Positions 1 to 5,870 of a DNA stretch of 64,000 nucleotides are shown in pieces; the stretch's first letter is position 1, and each line of letters begins with the position of its first letter. The position numbers were made by a program, and so were the translations under genes. The DNA comes from Oscillospiraceae bacterium (GTDB lineage Bacteria > Bacillota > Clostridia > Oscillospirales > Ruminococcaceae): assembly GCA_902362965.1 (NCBI GenBank), contig CABIYQ010000002.1, positions 103,200 through 167,199 of the forward strand, given 5' to 3'. The notes below the pieces were generated by a model, which saw only the letters and a program-made list of their open reading frames with translations, was not told the origin of the DNA and ran no database searches.

Positions 1-91
1 GTCTCAGCACAGTTTTGGGAGAGTACCTTGTGTGATAGTTTACTATTAATTATGCAGTCGTTACATTTTTTGCTTCTTTTTTCGTGTGAAC

Positions 92-141
92 AAAAAAGAA
101 GTGTGTTTCTTTGTTACTTTCTTTGCACAAGCAAAGAAAGT
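92..141 (+). repeat. Dispersed hairpin repeat, copy 1
   Basis: An AAGAAGTGTGTTT block is followed by the palindrome ACTTTCTTTGCACAAG / CAAAGAAAGT. The same two blocks recur in reverse orientation at 5106-5152, and the first block alone recurs near 46525-46543. The three occurrences are seen directly; a REP or MITE-like nature is inferred. Confidence 0.6.
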
Positions 142-162
142 CAGAAAAAGATTTATTTCAGT

Positions 163-393
163 TTATTTTTTATGTGAATCGGGATTATCGGTTCTGCCTA
201 GCAGATAATCAACAGAGCAGTCAAGATAATCAGCGATTTTGGCAAAATTTAATGTTAAAATGTCGCCACCATTATTAATATAAGAAACTGTATTTTTTCC
301 AAGCTTACAATTTTTCAACAATTCCCCCATTGATTTGCCTTGTTGCTTTGTTAGTAGTTTTATGCGCATGGCAATTTCTTGTGAATTATACAT
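163..393 (-). CDS. XRE-family HTH regulator
   Basis: This 76-residue protein is essentially one helix-turn-helix domain of the Cro/CI (XRE) type. It carries the TVSYINNG recognition-helix region and the C-terminal signature IADYLDCSVDYLLGRTDNP, typical of phage-repressor-like single-domain regulators. It binds DNA as a dimer by family analogy; its target is unknown. It is divergent from the XRE gene at 601, and the roughly 200 bp between them holds a strong promoter for the plus-strand gene. It has no effector domain and no recognisable phage neighbours. One of several very small XRE proteins in the first 12 kb. Confidence 0.8.
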   Translation of the reverse strand: MYNSQEIAMRIKLLTKQQGKSMGELLKNCKLGKNTVSYINNGGDILTLNFAKIADYLDCSVDYLLGRTDNPDSHKK

Positions 394-454
394 ATAATAT
401 CCACCTCTGATTTGTGTATTGTTACAAATTTCCCGTAATTCAGTGACATGGTGA

Positions 455-483
455 TTGACATTCCCTTACTTTAGTGATATAAT
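455..483 (+). promoter_or_regulatory. Sigma-A-type promoter upstream of the XRE gene at 601
   Basis: TTGACA at 455-460 and TATAAT at 478-483 are separated by exactly 17 bp. This would give a leader of about 110 nt before the XRE gene at 601. Two TTTACTTTA/TTACTTTAG-like repeats lie in and after the promoter and could be operator sites (inference). Confidence 0.75.
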
Positions 484-600
484 GTTATTAAGCTATTAAA
501 AACCTAAATTATGTTTACTTTAATCGACACTTAATTGTAGTATATCATTATTTGGGCTAATTTGTCAATGGCTGAATTTATTTAGATTGGAGTTTTTTTA

Positions 601-924
601 ATGATGACAATAGATAAAATTGCTCTCCGTATTTCTAAATTAAGACTGCAAAAGAATGTTTCGGCAAGAAATATGAGTTTATCATTAGGTCAAAACGAGG
701 GTTATATTAACAGAATTGAAAACAAAAATAGTTACCCCACCATGCAATCATTCTTCTATATATGTGAATATTTAGGCATTACTCCCATGCAATTTTTTGA
801 TTTTGACGATACATGGCCAACAGAAACTAATAGTTTACTGGAAGAAATGAAGAAGCTTGATAATAAACTAACAAGGCTTATACTTGATTTAGTCAAAGAA
901 ATAAACAAATTAAATTCCAAATAA
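601..924 (+). CDS. XRE-family HTH regulator with acidic C-terminal tail
   Basis: The protein is 107 residues with an N-terminal helix-turn-helix (about residues 5-62; recognition segment NEGYINRIENKNSYPTM) and a roughly 40-residue helical tail, EEMKKLDNKLTRLILDLV. A GGAG ribosome site lies ahead of a double ATG, and either ATG could be used. It is clearly paralogous to the product at 8518 (shared NEGYINRI, YP, FF.IC.., ITP..FFD, KLD) and to the broken gene at 8957-9277, so the window holds a small family of these regulators. Regulation of its own promoter is likely but not demonstrated. Function beyond DNA binding is unknown. Confidence 0.82.
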   Translation: MMTIDKIALRISKLRLQKNVSARNMSLSLGQNEGYINRIENKNSYPTMQSFFYICEYLGITPMQFFDFDDTWPTETNSLLEEMKKLDNKLTRLILDLVKEINKLNSK

Positions 925-925
925 A

Positions 926-1357
926 TTACCTCTTATGGTAGCTTCTGAAATCGAAATGAATAATTTCAGTTATAAAGCTGAGCATTTCCGACGCTGAATG
1001 AATAAGCTCCATTATAGTATCGGTATCTATATCAAAGGGCATATCTGCCGGATAGCGTGTTTCTATGTAATAATGGTTCAGCATAGTACTTTTCTCAAGC
1101 CACGTTGAAAAGTGACTGTCCGTCTGCATTGCCTGCTTGCAAAGCCACGTCAGGTTGTGACCGTCATAAAGCTTATGCTTTTTAAAAAGAAGATAACCTT
1201 TAAGTCCTTTTTCAATGCTCTGCTGACAGTGAAACGCAGCGCCGTTATAACAACGTTCGTCACTAAGAAGTGTTTTGGCCGCCAGTAAGTCAAGATTTGC
1301 ATAGTACAGCCAGTCAAAGTATCTGCGGCTGTCATTGTCACGATATCCCCTACCCAT
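926..1357 (-). CDS. HEPN-domain protein
   Basis: This 143-residue all-helical protein has the HEPN signature AAFHCQQSIEKGLKGYLLFK (about residues 40-60) and the downstream YYIETRYP motif of HEPN proteins paired with minimal nucleotidyltransferases. It overlaps the 3' end of the nucleotidyltransferase-like gene by 8 bp, so translation is probably coupled. HEPN/MNT pairs usually act as toxin-antitoxin modules in which the NTase modifies HEPN. Here I see no R-X4-6-H ribonuclease motif (the nearest is R-X7-H in ERCYNGAAFH), so RNase activity is doubtful. It could be a nucleotide-binding partner rather than a toxin. Confidence 0.75.
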   Translation of the reverse strand: MGRGYRDNDSRRYFDWLYYANLDLLAAKTLLSDERCYNGAAFHCQQSIEKGLKGYLLFKKHKLYDGHNLTWLCKQAMQTDSHFSTWLEKSTMLNHYYIETRYPADMPFDIDTDTIMELIHSASEMLSFITEIIHFDFRSYHKR

Positions 1358-1661
1358 AAAGCACCGTCCCCGAATTGTTTATTTTCCACGCAAAAGTTCC
1401 AATTTCACATTTCAGCTTATTAAATTCGTCTTCACGGTATATTACTAAATCAAAAGGCAGTTCGCAGTCGATATTGAGATACAGTCTGCATTCAAGTTCA
1501 GAATTATTTTCCACACTGTTATCTACAATTATAGCAAGTTTAAAGCTGGTAAGTTCGCCGTTAGTGTTTATTTTATTGCTTATAAGATAAACTTTTTTTA
1601 GTTCATTGCAATGCTCAGCAATGTTGTTCACAAGCTTCTTTATATAAGGATTGTCTTTCAT
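1350..1661 (-). CDS. Degenerate minimal nucleotidyltransferase (MNT) partner of HEPN
   Basis: This 103-residue protein lies directly upstream of, and overlaps, the HEPN gene. Its C-terminal half matches the usual MNT ending (DLVIYREDEFNKLKCEIG then TFAWKI..GTVLYG). The active-site part is eroded: where a GS-X9-DLD motif is expected, the sequence reads SFKLAIIVDNSVENN, with no glycine-serine and no DxD pair. The fold assignment rests on the C-terminal signature and the genomic pairing. It may be a catalytically dead structural partner. The pair sits between XRE genes and a lipoprotein gene, a typical accessory setting. Confidence 0.6.
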   Translation of the reverse strand: MKDNPYIKKLVNNIAEHCNELKKVYLISNKINTNGELTSFKLAIIVDNSVENNSELECRLYLNIDCELPFDLVIYREDEFNKLKCEIGTFAWKINNSGTVLYG

Positions 1662-1682
1662 AGGTTACGGCTCCTTTCCGTA

Positions 1683-2288
1683 TTATAAAATATATATATT
1701 ATCTCCGCAGTTAAATATATATATTAATTTATCAGTATACAAATATTCTTCATCGCCCACAGTTACTGTTAAATCAGCCATAATAAATTTTGCATCCTTC
1801 AGAGTGTCTTCAAATTTTGACGAAGCGCCGTAATCCTCATACACTCCGTTAAGCATATCTATAATATCCGTTATTCCCTGATCCTCAGAGCTGTCTCCGC
1901 AGCTTGTTACTTCGATTGAAGTATATTTAAAGTTTTCTCCCGTTGCGTCTACTACGTCCTTTTTTTCATTATTAAGATAGCTTTCCAGACTGTTTCCGCT
2001 CTGCTGCTCCAAAAATTCCACATAGTATTCCGGCTGAGTTGTTTTAAAAAGCTCCAAATCATCTGTTTCAACAGCATAATAATAGTCGGATACTGCATTC
2101 ATTTCTTCATCTGTAAGAAAACGTCCGTCAAAGTAAAGGTCAATATTACCGTTTAAGATCTGCCGCATTGTGGAACCGTATTCCAGATCCTCATAAGCTA
2201 CTGAATTTCCTTTTTCGTCTTCATTGCAGCCGCATAAAAGTACGGCGGAAAAAATCATTGTGAAAATTAAAGCGATTATCTTTTTCAT
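1683..2288 (-). CDS. Putative lipoprotein, unknown function
   Basis: The start chosen is the ATG at 2288 (MKKIIALIF), because the upstream in-frame ATG at 2300 is itself part of the GGAG ribosome site. The N-terminus is a lipoprotein signal peptide ending in the lipobox LLCGC, so the mature protein is probably tethered outside the membrane. The remaining 180 or so residues are acidic with no motif I recognise. Repeated YY/ED-rich stretches and TSIEVTSCGDSS suggest a small beta-rich extracytoplasmic domain. There is no operon partner: the HEPN/MNT pair is downstream and rsmE is divergent. Confidence 0.75.
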   Translation of the reverse strand: MKKIIALIFTMIFSAVLLCGCNEDEKGNSVAYEDLEYGSTMRQILNGNIDLYFDGRFLTDEEMNAVSDYYYAVETDDLELFKTTQPEYYVEFLEQQSGNSLESYLNNEKKDVVDATGENFKYTSIEVTSCGDSSEDQGITDIIDMLNGVYEDYGASSKFEDTLKDAKFIMADLTVTVGDEEYLYTDKLIYIFNCGDNIYIL

Positions 2289-2502
2289 AATTGTCTCCAT
2301 AAAACTGAATATTTATTCAGCTGACGCTTTTTACGGTAAGCGCAGCACCAATTCTTATATTAATAAAATATCACAAATTTTATTTTATGTCAATGGAAAA
2401 CCGAAAAAACTATTTCTGATGTATTGAAAAAACTGTGAAAATATAGTATAATTTACTTATATATTTTTTTGATTTTTTACACATAATATTTACGGAGGAT
2501 TT

Positions 2503-3222
2503 ATGCCCAGATTTTTTCTTGAAAATATAAATACAGATAATCCGGTATTGACCGGAGAAGACGCCCGACACATCGGTCGTTCCTTGAGAATGAAACCGGG
2601 AGAAAAAATAACCGTATGCTCATGCGGTACTGATTATTTCTGCGAAATCAGCAGTATAACAGAGGATACTGTATTTTTAAATATAAAAGAACAAAAGCTT
2701 TGCTCCGCTGAGCCTTCGGTCGACCTGACGCTTTTCCAGGCTATTCCCAAGCAGGACAAGCTTGAACATATTATTCAGAAATCCGTTGAACTTGGTGTTT
2801 CAAAAATTGTTCCCGTTCTTACCCGAAGATGCGTTTCCCGTCCTGATAAAAAGGACTTTGAAAAAAAGCTTGTAAGACTTAATAAAATAGCCCTTGAAGC
2901 GGCAAAACAGTCCGGAAGAGGGATTATACCGACTGTCGAACCTATGATTTCCTTTGATGAAGCAATTATACAAATGAAAGAATATGATTGTCCGGCAATG
3001 CTTTATGAAGAGGGCGGAATAAGATTTTCCGAACTTAATACACAAGAAAAAAAAAGCTTTGCATTATTCGTAGGCAGTGAAGGCGGATTTGATGAAAGCG
3101 AAGCGGAAGCTGCCAGAGAAGCCGGTATTGCGTCAATATGGCTGGGAGAAAGAATCCTGAGATGCGAAACTGCTCCCCTGACTGCCATTTCGATTTTGAT
3201 GTTTATCACAAAAAATTTATAA
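2503..3222 (+). CDS. rsmE: 16S rRNA (uracil-1498-N3) methyltransferase
   Basis: RsmE methylates N3 of U1498 in the 30S decoding region using S-adenosylmethionine. The protein has 239 residues, the normal family length. It shows an N-terminal PUA-like segment (MPRFF, EDARHIGRSLRMKPGE) and a C-terminal SPOUT (knotted) domain with LFVGSEGGFDESE near residues 186-198 and LGERILRCETAPLTA near 214-228, which are the AdoMet-binding knot motifs. An ideal GGAGG lies 5 bp before the ATG. In many clostridia it follows prmA; that gene is absent here and rsmE appears to start its own transcript. Confidence 0.95.
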   Translation: MPRFFLENINTDNPVLTGEDARHIGRSLRMKPGEKITVCSCGTDYFCEISSITEDTVFLNIKEQKLCSAEPSVDLTLFQAIPKQDKLEHIIQKSVELGVSKIVPVLTRRCVSRPDKKDFEKKLVRLNKIALEAAKQSGRGIIPTVEPMISFDEAIIQMKEYDCPAMLYEEGGIRFSELNTQEKKSFALFVGSEGGFDESEAEAAREAGIASIWLGERILRCETAPLTAISILMFITKNL

Positions 3223-3292
3223 ATTTAATGTTGAAATTTATTTAAAACTATGATATAATAATTTAAAAAATAAAACTACGCCATTTAACGGA

Positions 3293-3320
3293 CCGCAAGC
3301 CGTGGCAATCTTTCTTGCGG
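3293..3320 (+). promoter_or_regulatory. Stem-loop in the leader of the cysteine-rich protein gene
   Basis: CCGCAAG (3293-3299) can pair with CTTGCGG (3314-3320) around a GC-containing loop. The stem ends 16 bp before the ATG of the gene at 3337 and abuts its AGAGG ribosome site. Translational control is possible but not shown. Confidence 0.35.
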
Positions 3321-3336
3321 AGAAAAGAGGACTACA

Positions 3337-3630
3337 ATGAAAAAAGGTTTAATTCTGGGACTTATTGCAGGCGCTGCCGCTGCAGGCGCTGCTGCACTTA
3401 TTTATTCAAAAAAGAAAAACGAATATTGCTGCTGTGATGATCTGGAAGACGAAGATCTTGCTTGCGATGATTGCTGCGGCGACTGCTGTGACTGCGATGA
3501 GGATATCAATGATATTCCCGCTGAAAAAGCAGAAGAAAGCGTTATCATAACAGACGCATGCGCATGCGGCTGCTCTGAAGAAGAAATTCTCGATAAAGTC
3601 GAAGATACTGTAGAATCCGATGAAATATGA
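3337..3630 (+). CDS. Small membrane-anchored cysteine-rich acidic protein
   Basis: This 97-residue protein begins with a glycine/alanine-rich membrane segment (GLILGLIAGAAAAGAAALIY, residues 4-23, YtxH-like) followed by KKK. The rest is extremely acidic and carries 13 cysteines in clusters (YCCCDD, CDDCCGDCCDCDED, CACGCS). Such an arrangement suggests metal (Zn, Cu, Fe-S) or redox chemistry just inside the membrane, though no known family is recognised. It lies downstream of rsmE with its own AGAGG site and a strong terminator. Coding is supported by the ordered composition: hydrophobic, basic, then acidic/cysteine-rich. Confidence 0.75.
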   Translation: MKKGLILGLIAGAAAAGAAALIYSKKKNEYCCCDDLEDEDLACDDCCGDCCDCDEDINDIPAEKAEESVIITDACACGCSEEEILDKVEDTVESDEI

Positions 3631-3643
3631 TTTTATATTTTTT

Positions 3644-3670
3644 AAAGCCACGGTTTAACCGTGGCTTTTT
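3644..3670 (+). terminator. Rho-independent terminator after the cysteine-rich gene
   Basis: AAAGCCACGGTT / AACCGTGGCTTT forms a perfect 12-bp stem followed by a T-run. It also serves the convergent gene ending at 3673. Confidence 0.85.
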
Positions 3671-3672
3671 AA

Positions 3673-4125
3673 TTATAGTTTTCGATTGTAGTAAAGTTTT
3701 CCTCCGATCATAAAAAGTGACTGAACAAATGTACATATAATGCAAGTAATACATACGATAACATTAAAATATCCGCATATAATAGCAGCTGCTAGCATAC
3801 AGCAAAGATATGCTGAAGCTCCGGCACTTTTGCCTTTTGTACATATTTCCTTTTTCCGTTCATCATTTTCTTTTACATAAAGTTTTTTCAGCTGTTTATT
3901 ATTTTTTAATGCAATCAGGTTTTTTATCAATCCGAAAATCATGATAGCTGTGACTCCCAAAGCAACTCCGGCAATAAATCCGTGCCAGAAATCTGCCCAG
4001 CTTTTACCGGAATTTACAGGGTCTATCACGCCTGAATATGCTAATATCTGAACAGCAATCAGTACCGCCGAACATACAGAAAAAAATACATTCTGAATTT
4101 TTAATTTGTTACGATATTCTTCCAT
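3673..4125 (-). CDS. Four-helix membrane protein paired with an XRE regulator
   Basis: The start chosen is the ATG at 4125 (MEEYRNKLK), which has AGGAG 8 bp upstream; upstream in-frame codons run into the preceding gene. The protein is about 150 residues with four predicted membrane helices: AVLIAVQILAYSGV, FIAGVALGVTAIMIFGLI, a helix after SAGASAYLCC, and one in IVCITCIICTFVQSLFM. A basic cytoplasmic loop (KNNKQLKKLYVKENDERKKE) separates the two pairs. Pairs of an XRE regulator and a small membrane protein like this are common in Firmicutes, but the function is unknown. It is co-transcribed with the regulator, 13 bp downstream. Confidence 0.75.
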   Translation of the reverse strand: MEEYRNKLKIQNVFFSVCSAVLIAVQILAYSGVIDPVNSGKSWADFWHGFIAGVALGVTAIMIFGLIKNLIALKNNKQLKKLYVKENDERKKEICTKGKSAGASAYLCCMLAAAIICGYFNVIVCITCIICTFVQSLFMIGGKLYYNRKL

Positions 4126-4138
4126 TTTAAGCACTCCT

Positions 4139-4345
4139 TTAATCATTTTCCAAATCTGAAAAATCAAAAACATCTTCAATAGTCAGACCGAAATAGTGTG
4201 AAATTTTATAGGCAAGAGGAAGCGAGGCAGTATATTTACCTATTTCAATCGAGGTAATTGTCTGTCTGGTAGTACCGACAGCTTCAGCCAATTCCTCTTG
4301 AGAAAGCTTCCTTGCTTTCCTTAATTCTTTTATTCTGGTGTTCAT
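4139..4345 (-). CDS. XRE-family HTH regulator of a two-gene operon
   Basis: This 68-residue single-domain regulator has the classical XRE sequence RIKELRKARKLSQEELAEAVGTTRQTITSIE, ending SHYFGLTIEDVFDF. It is first in an operon with the membrane protein at 3673. Its promoter (TTGACA at 4445-4450 complement, TATACT at 4422-4427 complement, 17 bp spacer) is threaded by three copies of TACTTTGCA-like sequence at exact 23-bp intervals, which strongly suggests autoregulation by cooperative binding. DNA binding follows from the family; the operator role is inferred from spacing and position. Confidence 0.85.
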   Translation of the reverse strand: MNTRIKELRKARKLSQEELAEAVGTTRQTITSIEIGKYTASLPLAYKISHYFGLTIEDVFDFSDLEND

Positions 4346-4407
4346 TTATATGCTCCTTCTTCTATATGATACGGTGTGCACTGCCGCAGCATACAGAATG
4401 CTAAGTT

Positions 4408-4462
4408 AACTTTGCATTTTTAGTATAGCATACTTTGCATTTTTTGTCAAGGCTACTTTGCA
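4408..4462 (-). promoter_or_regulatory. Promoter with three phased operator repeats
   Basis: Direct repeats AACTTTGCA (4408), TACTTTGCA (4431) and TACTTTGCA (4454) are spaced 23 bp apart. They overlap a consensus minus-strand promoter: -35 complement TGTCAA at 4445-4450 and -10 complement AGTATA at 4422-4427. The phasing of about two helical turns places all sites on one DNA face. Likely bound by the XRE protein encoded immediately downstream. Confidence 0.7.
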
Positions 4463-4470
4463 AAAAATAA

Positions 4471-4493
4471 ACAGAGTAATTAAATTACTCTGT
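4471..4493. terminator. Bidirectional hairpin terminator
   Basis: ACAGAGTAATT / AATTACTCTGT is a perfect inverted repeat with A/T-runs on both sides. It directly follows the stop codon of the small peptide gene at 4494 (minus strand). Confidence 0.6.
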
Positions 4494-4604
4494 TTATTTT
4501 TTCTTTAAATATTTAAATAATTTTATTGCCAGCACCGTAAGTCCCGAAAGCAATATGGCATTAATAATTAAAAATATAAGTGTTAAAATGTCAATATTAA
4601 CCAA
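4494..4604 (-). CDS. 36-residue hydrophobic membrane peptide
   Basis: A TTG-initiated reading frame encodes a single membrane helix (NIDILTLIFLIINAILLSGL) followed by a basic tail (KLFKYLKKK). Support for a real gene: GGGGGG ribosome site 7 bp upstream, promoter with -35 TTGATG (complement 4655-4660) and -10 TATACT (complement 4632-4637) at 17 bp, and a terminator hairpin abutting the stop codon. The design (one helix plus lysine tail) resembles type I toxin peptides or small membrane modulators, but no antisense RNA is evident. The family is not recognised. Confidence 0.55.
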   Translation of the reverse strand: MVNIDILTLIFLIINAILLSGLTVLAIKLFKYLKKK

Positions 4605-4660
4605 ATAAAATTCCCCCCTGTATAAAGCTATAGTATAATTATAACATATATTTTCATCAA

Positions 4661-5105
4661 ATTTGTAACTAATATATTAATTTTTATGAAAAACTGATTT
4701 ATAGTCCATAAAAGCTTTTACTAAAGACGATATAAAAGTTTGCAAAAGTAACTTTGCGTGTCTTTAAAAACAATTTTATATTAATAAAATCTGGCATAAA
4801 AGTTTTGGTTCCGCTTTTTTAAAAGCGGAGGCTTACTTTTTTTCAAAATATTTTTCTTCAATTCTCTGTTTACTTACCTGTCGAGACTTATATAGATAAT
4901 ATCATCAGACTAAAGACGATATAAAAGTTTTTTGCTTACTTTTTTTCAAAAAAGTAAGCTATGTCTAAAATAGCGACATAGCCAGATAGATAAAAGATAT
5001 ATAGAGGGGGAATTAAGGATCATTGATGAAGAAACTTTGCTTCTTCTTTATCCATAACTAAATTATATAACATTATTCTTAAAATAATCTTAAATAAATC
5101 TTTTT
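4661..5105. other. Gene-poor stretch with snap-back repeats
   Basis: No credible ORF is seen. The region contains several hairpins built on AAAAGTTT plus a palindrome: TCCGCTTTTTTAAAAGCGGA near 4812-4831 and GCTTACTTTTTTTCAAAAAAGTAAGC near 4933-4958. The phrase AGACGATATAAAAGTTT occurs twice (near 4725 and 4915), and a relative occurs at about 11867. These look like dispersed hairpin repeats. Confidence 0.5.
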
Positions 5106-5152
5106 CTTACTTTCTTTGCACAAGAAAAGAAAGTAAAACACACTTCTTTTTT
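5106..5152 (-). repeat. Dispersed hairpin repeat, copy 2
   Basis: TTACTTTCTTTGCACAAG / AAAAGAAAGTAA followed by AACACACTTCTTTTTT is the inverse of the repeat at 92-141. It ends at the stop codon of gatD and may act as its terminator. Confidence 0.6.
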
Positions 5153-5867
5153 AATGTATCCCCACATGATTGTCTTTAAAGTCCTCAAGCCTTGAATTGT
5201 ACGCTTTTATAACTTCCTGTTCAAAGGCAAGCTTTTTTTCTTCTCCGCATAGCTTGTAAAGTATTTTCTTTGTGAAGTACGGATTCAAAACAAGAATCGG
5301 ACCTAAAATATAAGTCCCGAAGAAATTGTTTTTTACAAATCCCTCGCATTTCGAATCCTTATTCATGCCGTCGCCCTTGGTGACATTTACAAAATGACTG
5401 GTATTTTCACCTAAATATCCGTTTGTAAACTGCGCTCTGAAACCTACTATTTCAATATCGTCATAAGTCCCCAGAACCAGTCCGCTGAAACGATCCATCA
5501 TATTTCTTGTGGCATAAAAATCTATAAGTCCCAGACATTCGGTTATACTGCCGTCCCTGTCCGTGATGCTTTTGCCGAAAATTTCATGGGAGTTTCCTGT
5601 CATCAGGAAAATCGTTCCCTTATTTATCATATCGGCAATACGGTCTTTATACGGCATCAGACGCTTTATTACATTGATTTGCGTCTGCTCGGTCATGGGA
5701 CCCATGTAGACCATATTGACGTCATGTTCAGCAAAATAAGGAGTGTCGTTAAGTTTGGTACTGATATATTCGGCTTCCGGAAGGCAAAGCTTAAGATATC
5801 GCATATTTCCTGTGTCACCGAAAAGGTTGCAGACTTCCGGAAACAGTTCTTCTATAATTATGCTCAT
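5151..5867 (-). CDS. gatD: GatD-like amidotransferase subunit lacking catalytic residues
   Basis: GatD is the class I glutaminase subunit that feeds ammonia to MurT for amidation of D-Glu in lipid II. The 238-residue protein lies 3 bp after murT with an AGGAGG site, and its GatD landmarks (LFPEVCNLFGDTGNMRYLK, GPMTEQTQ, NFFGTY..GPIL..NP) are clear. The nucleophile region, normally ICGGFQLLG, reads FLMTGNSHEIFG with no cysteine. The catalytic histidine of SYFHGPIL is leucine here (TYILGPIL). Seen in the sequence: both residues are absent. Inference: no glutaminase activity, so MurT uses free ammonia or the pair has another role. Confidence 0.85.
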   Translation of the reverse strand: MSIIIEELFPEVCNLFGDTGNMRYLKLCLPEAEYISTKLNDTPYFAEHDVNMVYMGPMTEQTQINVIKRLMPYKDRIADMINKGTIFLMTGNSHEIFGKSITDRDGSITECLGLIDFYATRNMMDRFSGLVLGTYDDIEIVGFRAQFTNGYLGENTSHFVNVTKGDGMNKDSKCEGFVKNNFFGTYILGPILVLNPYFTKKILYKLCGEEKKLAFEQEVIKAYNSRLEDFKDNHVGIH

Positions 5868-5870
5868 AGT

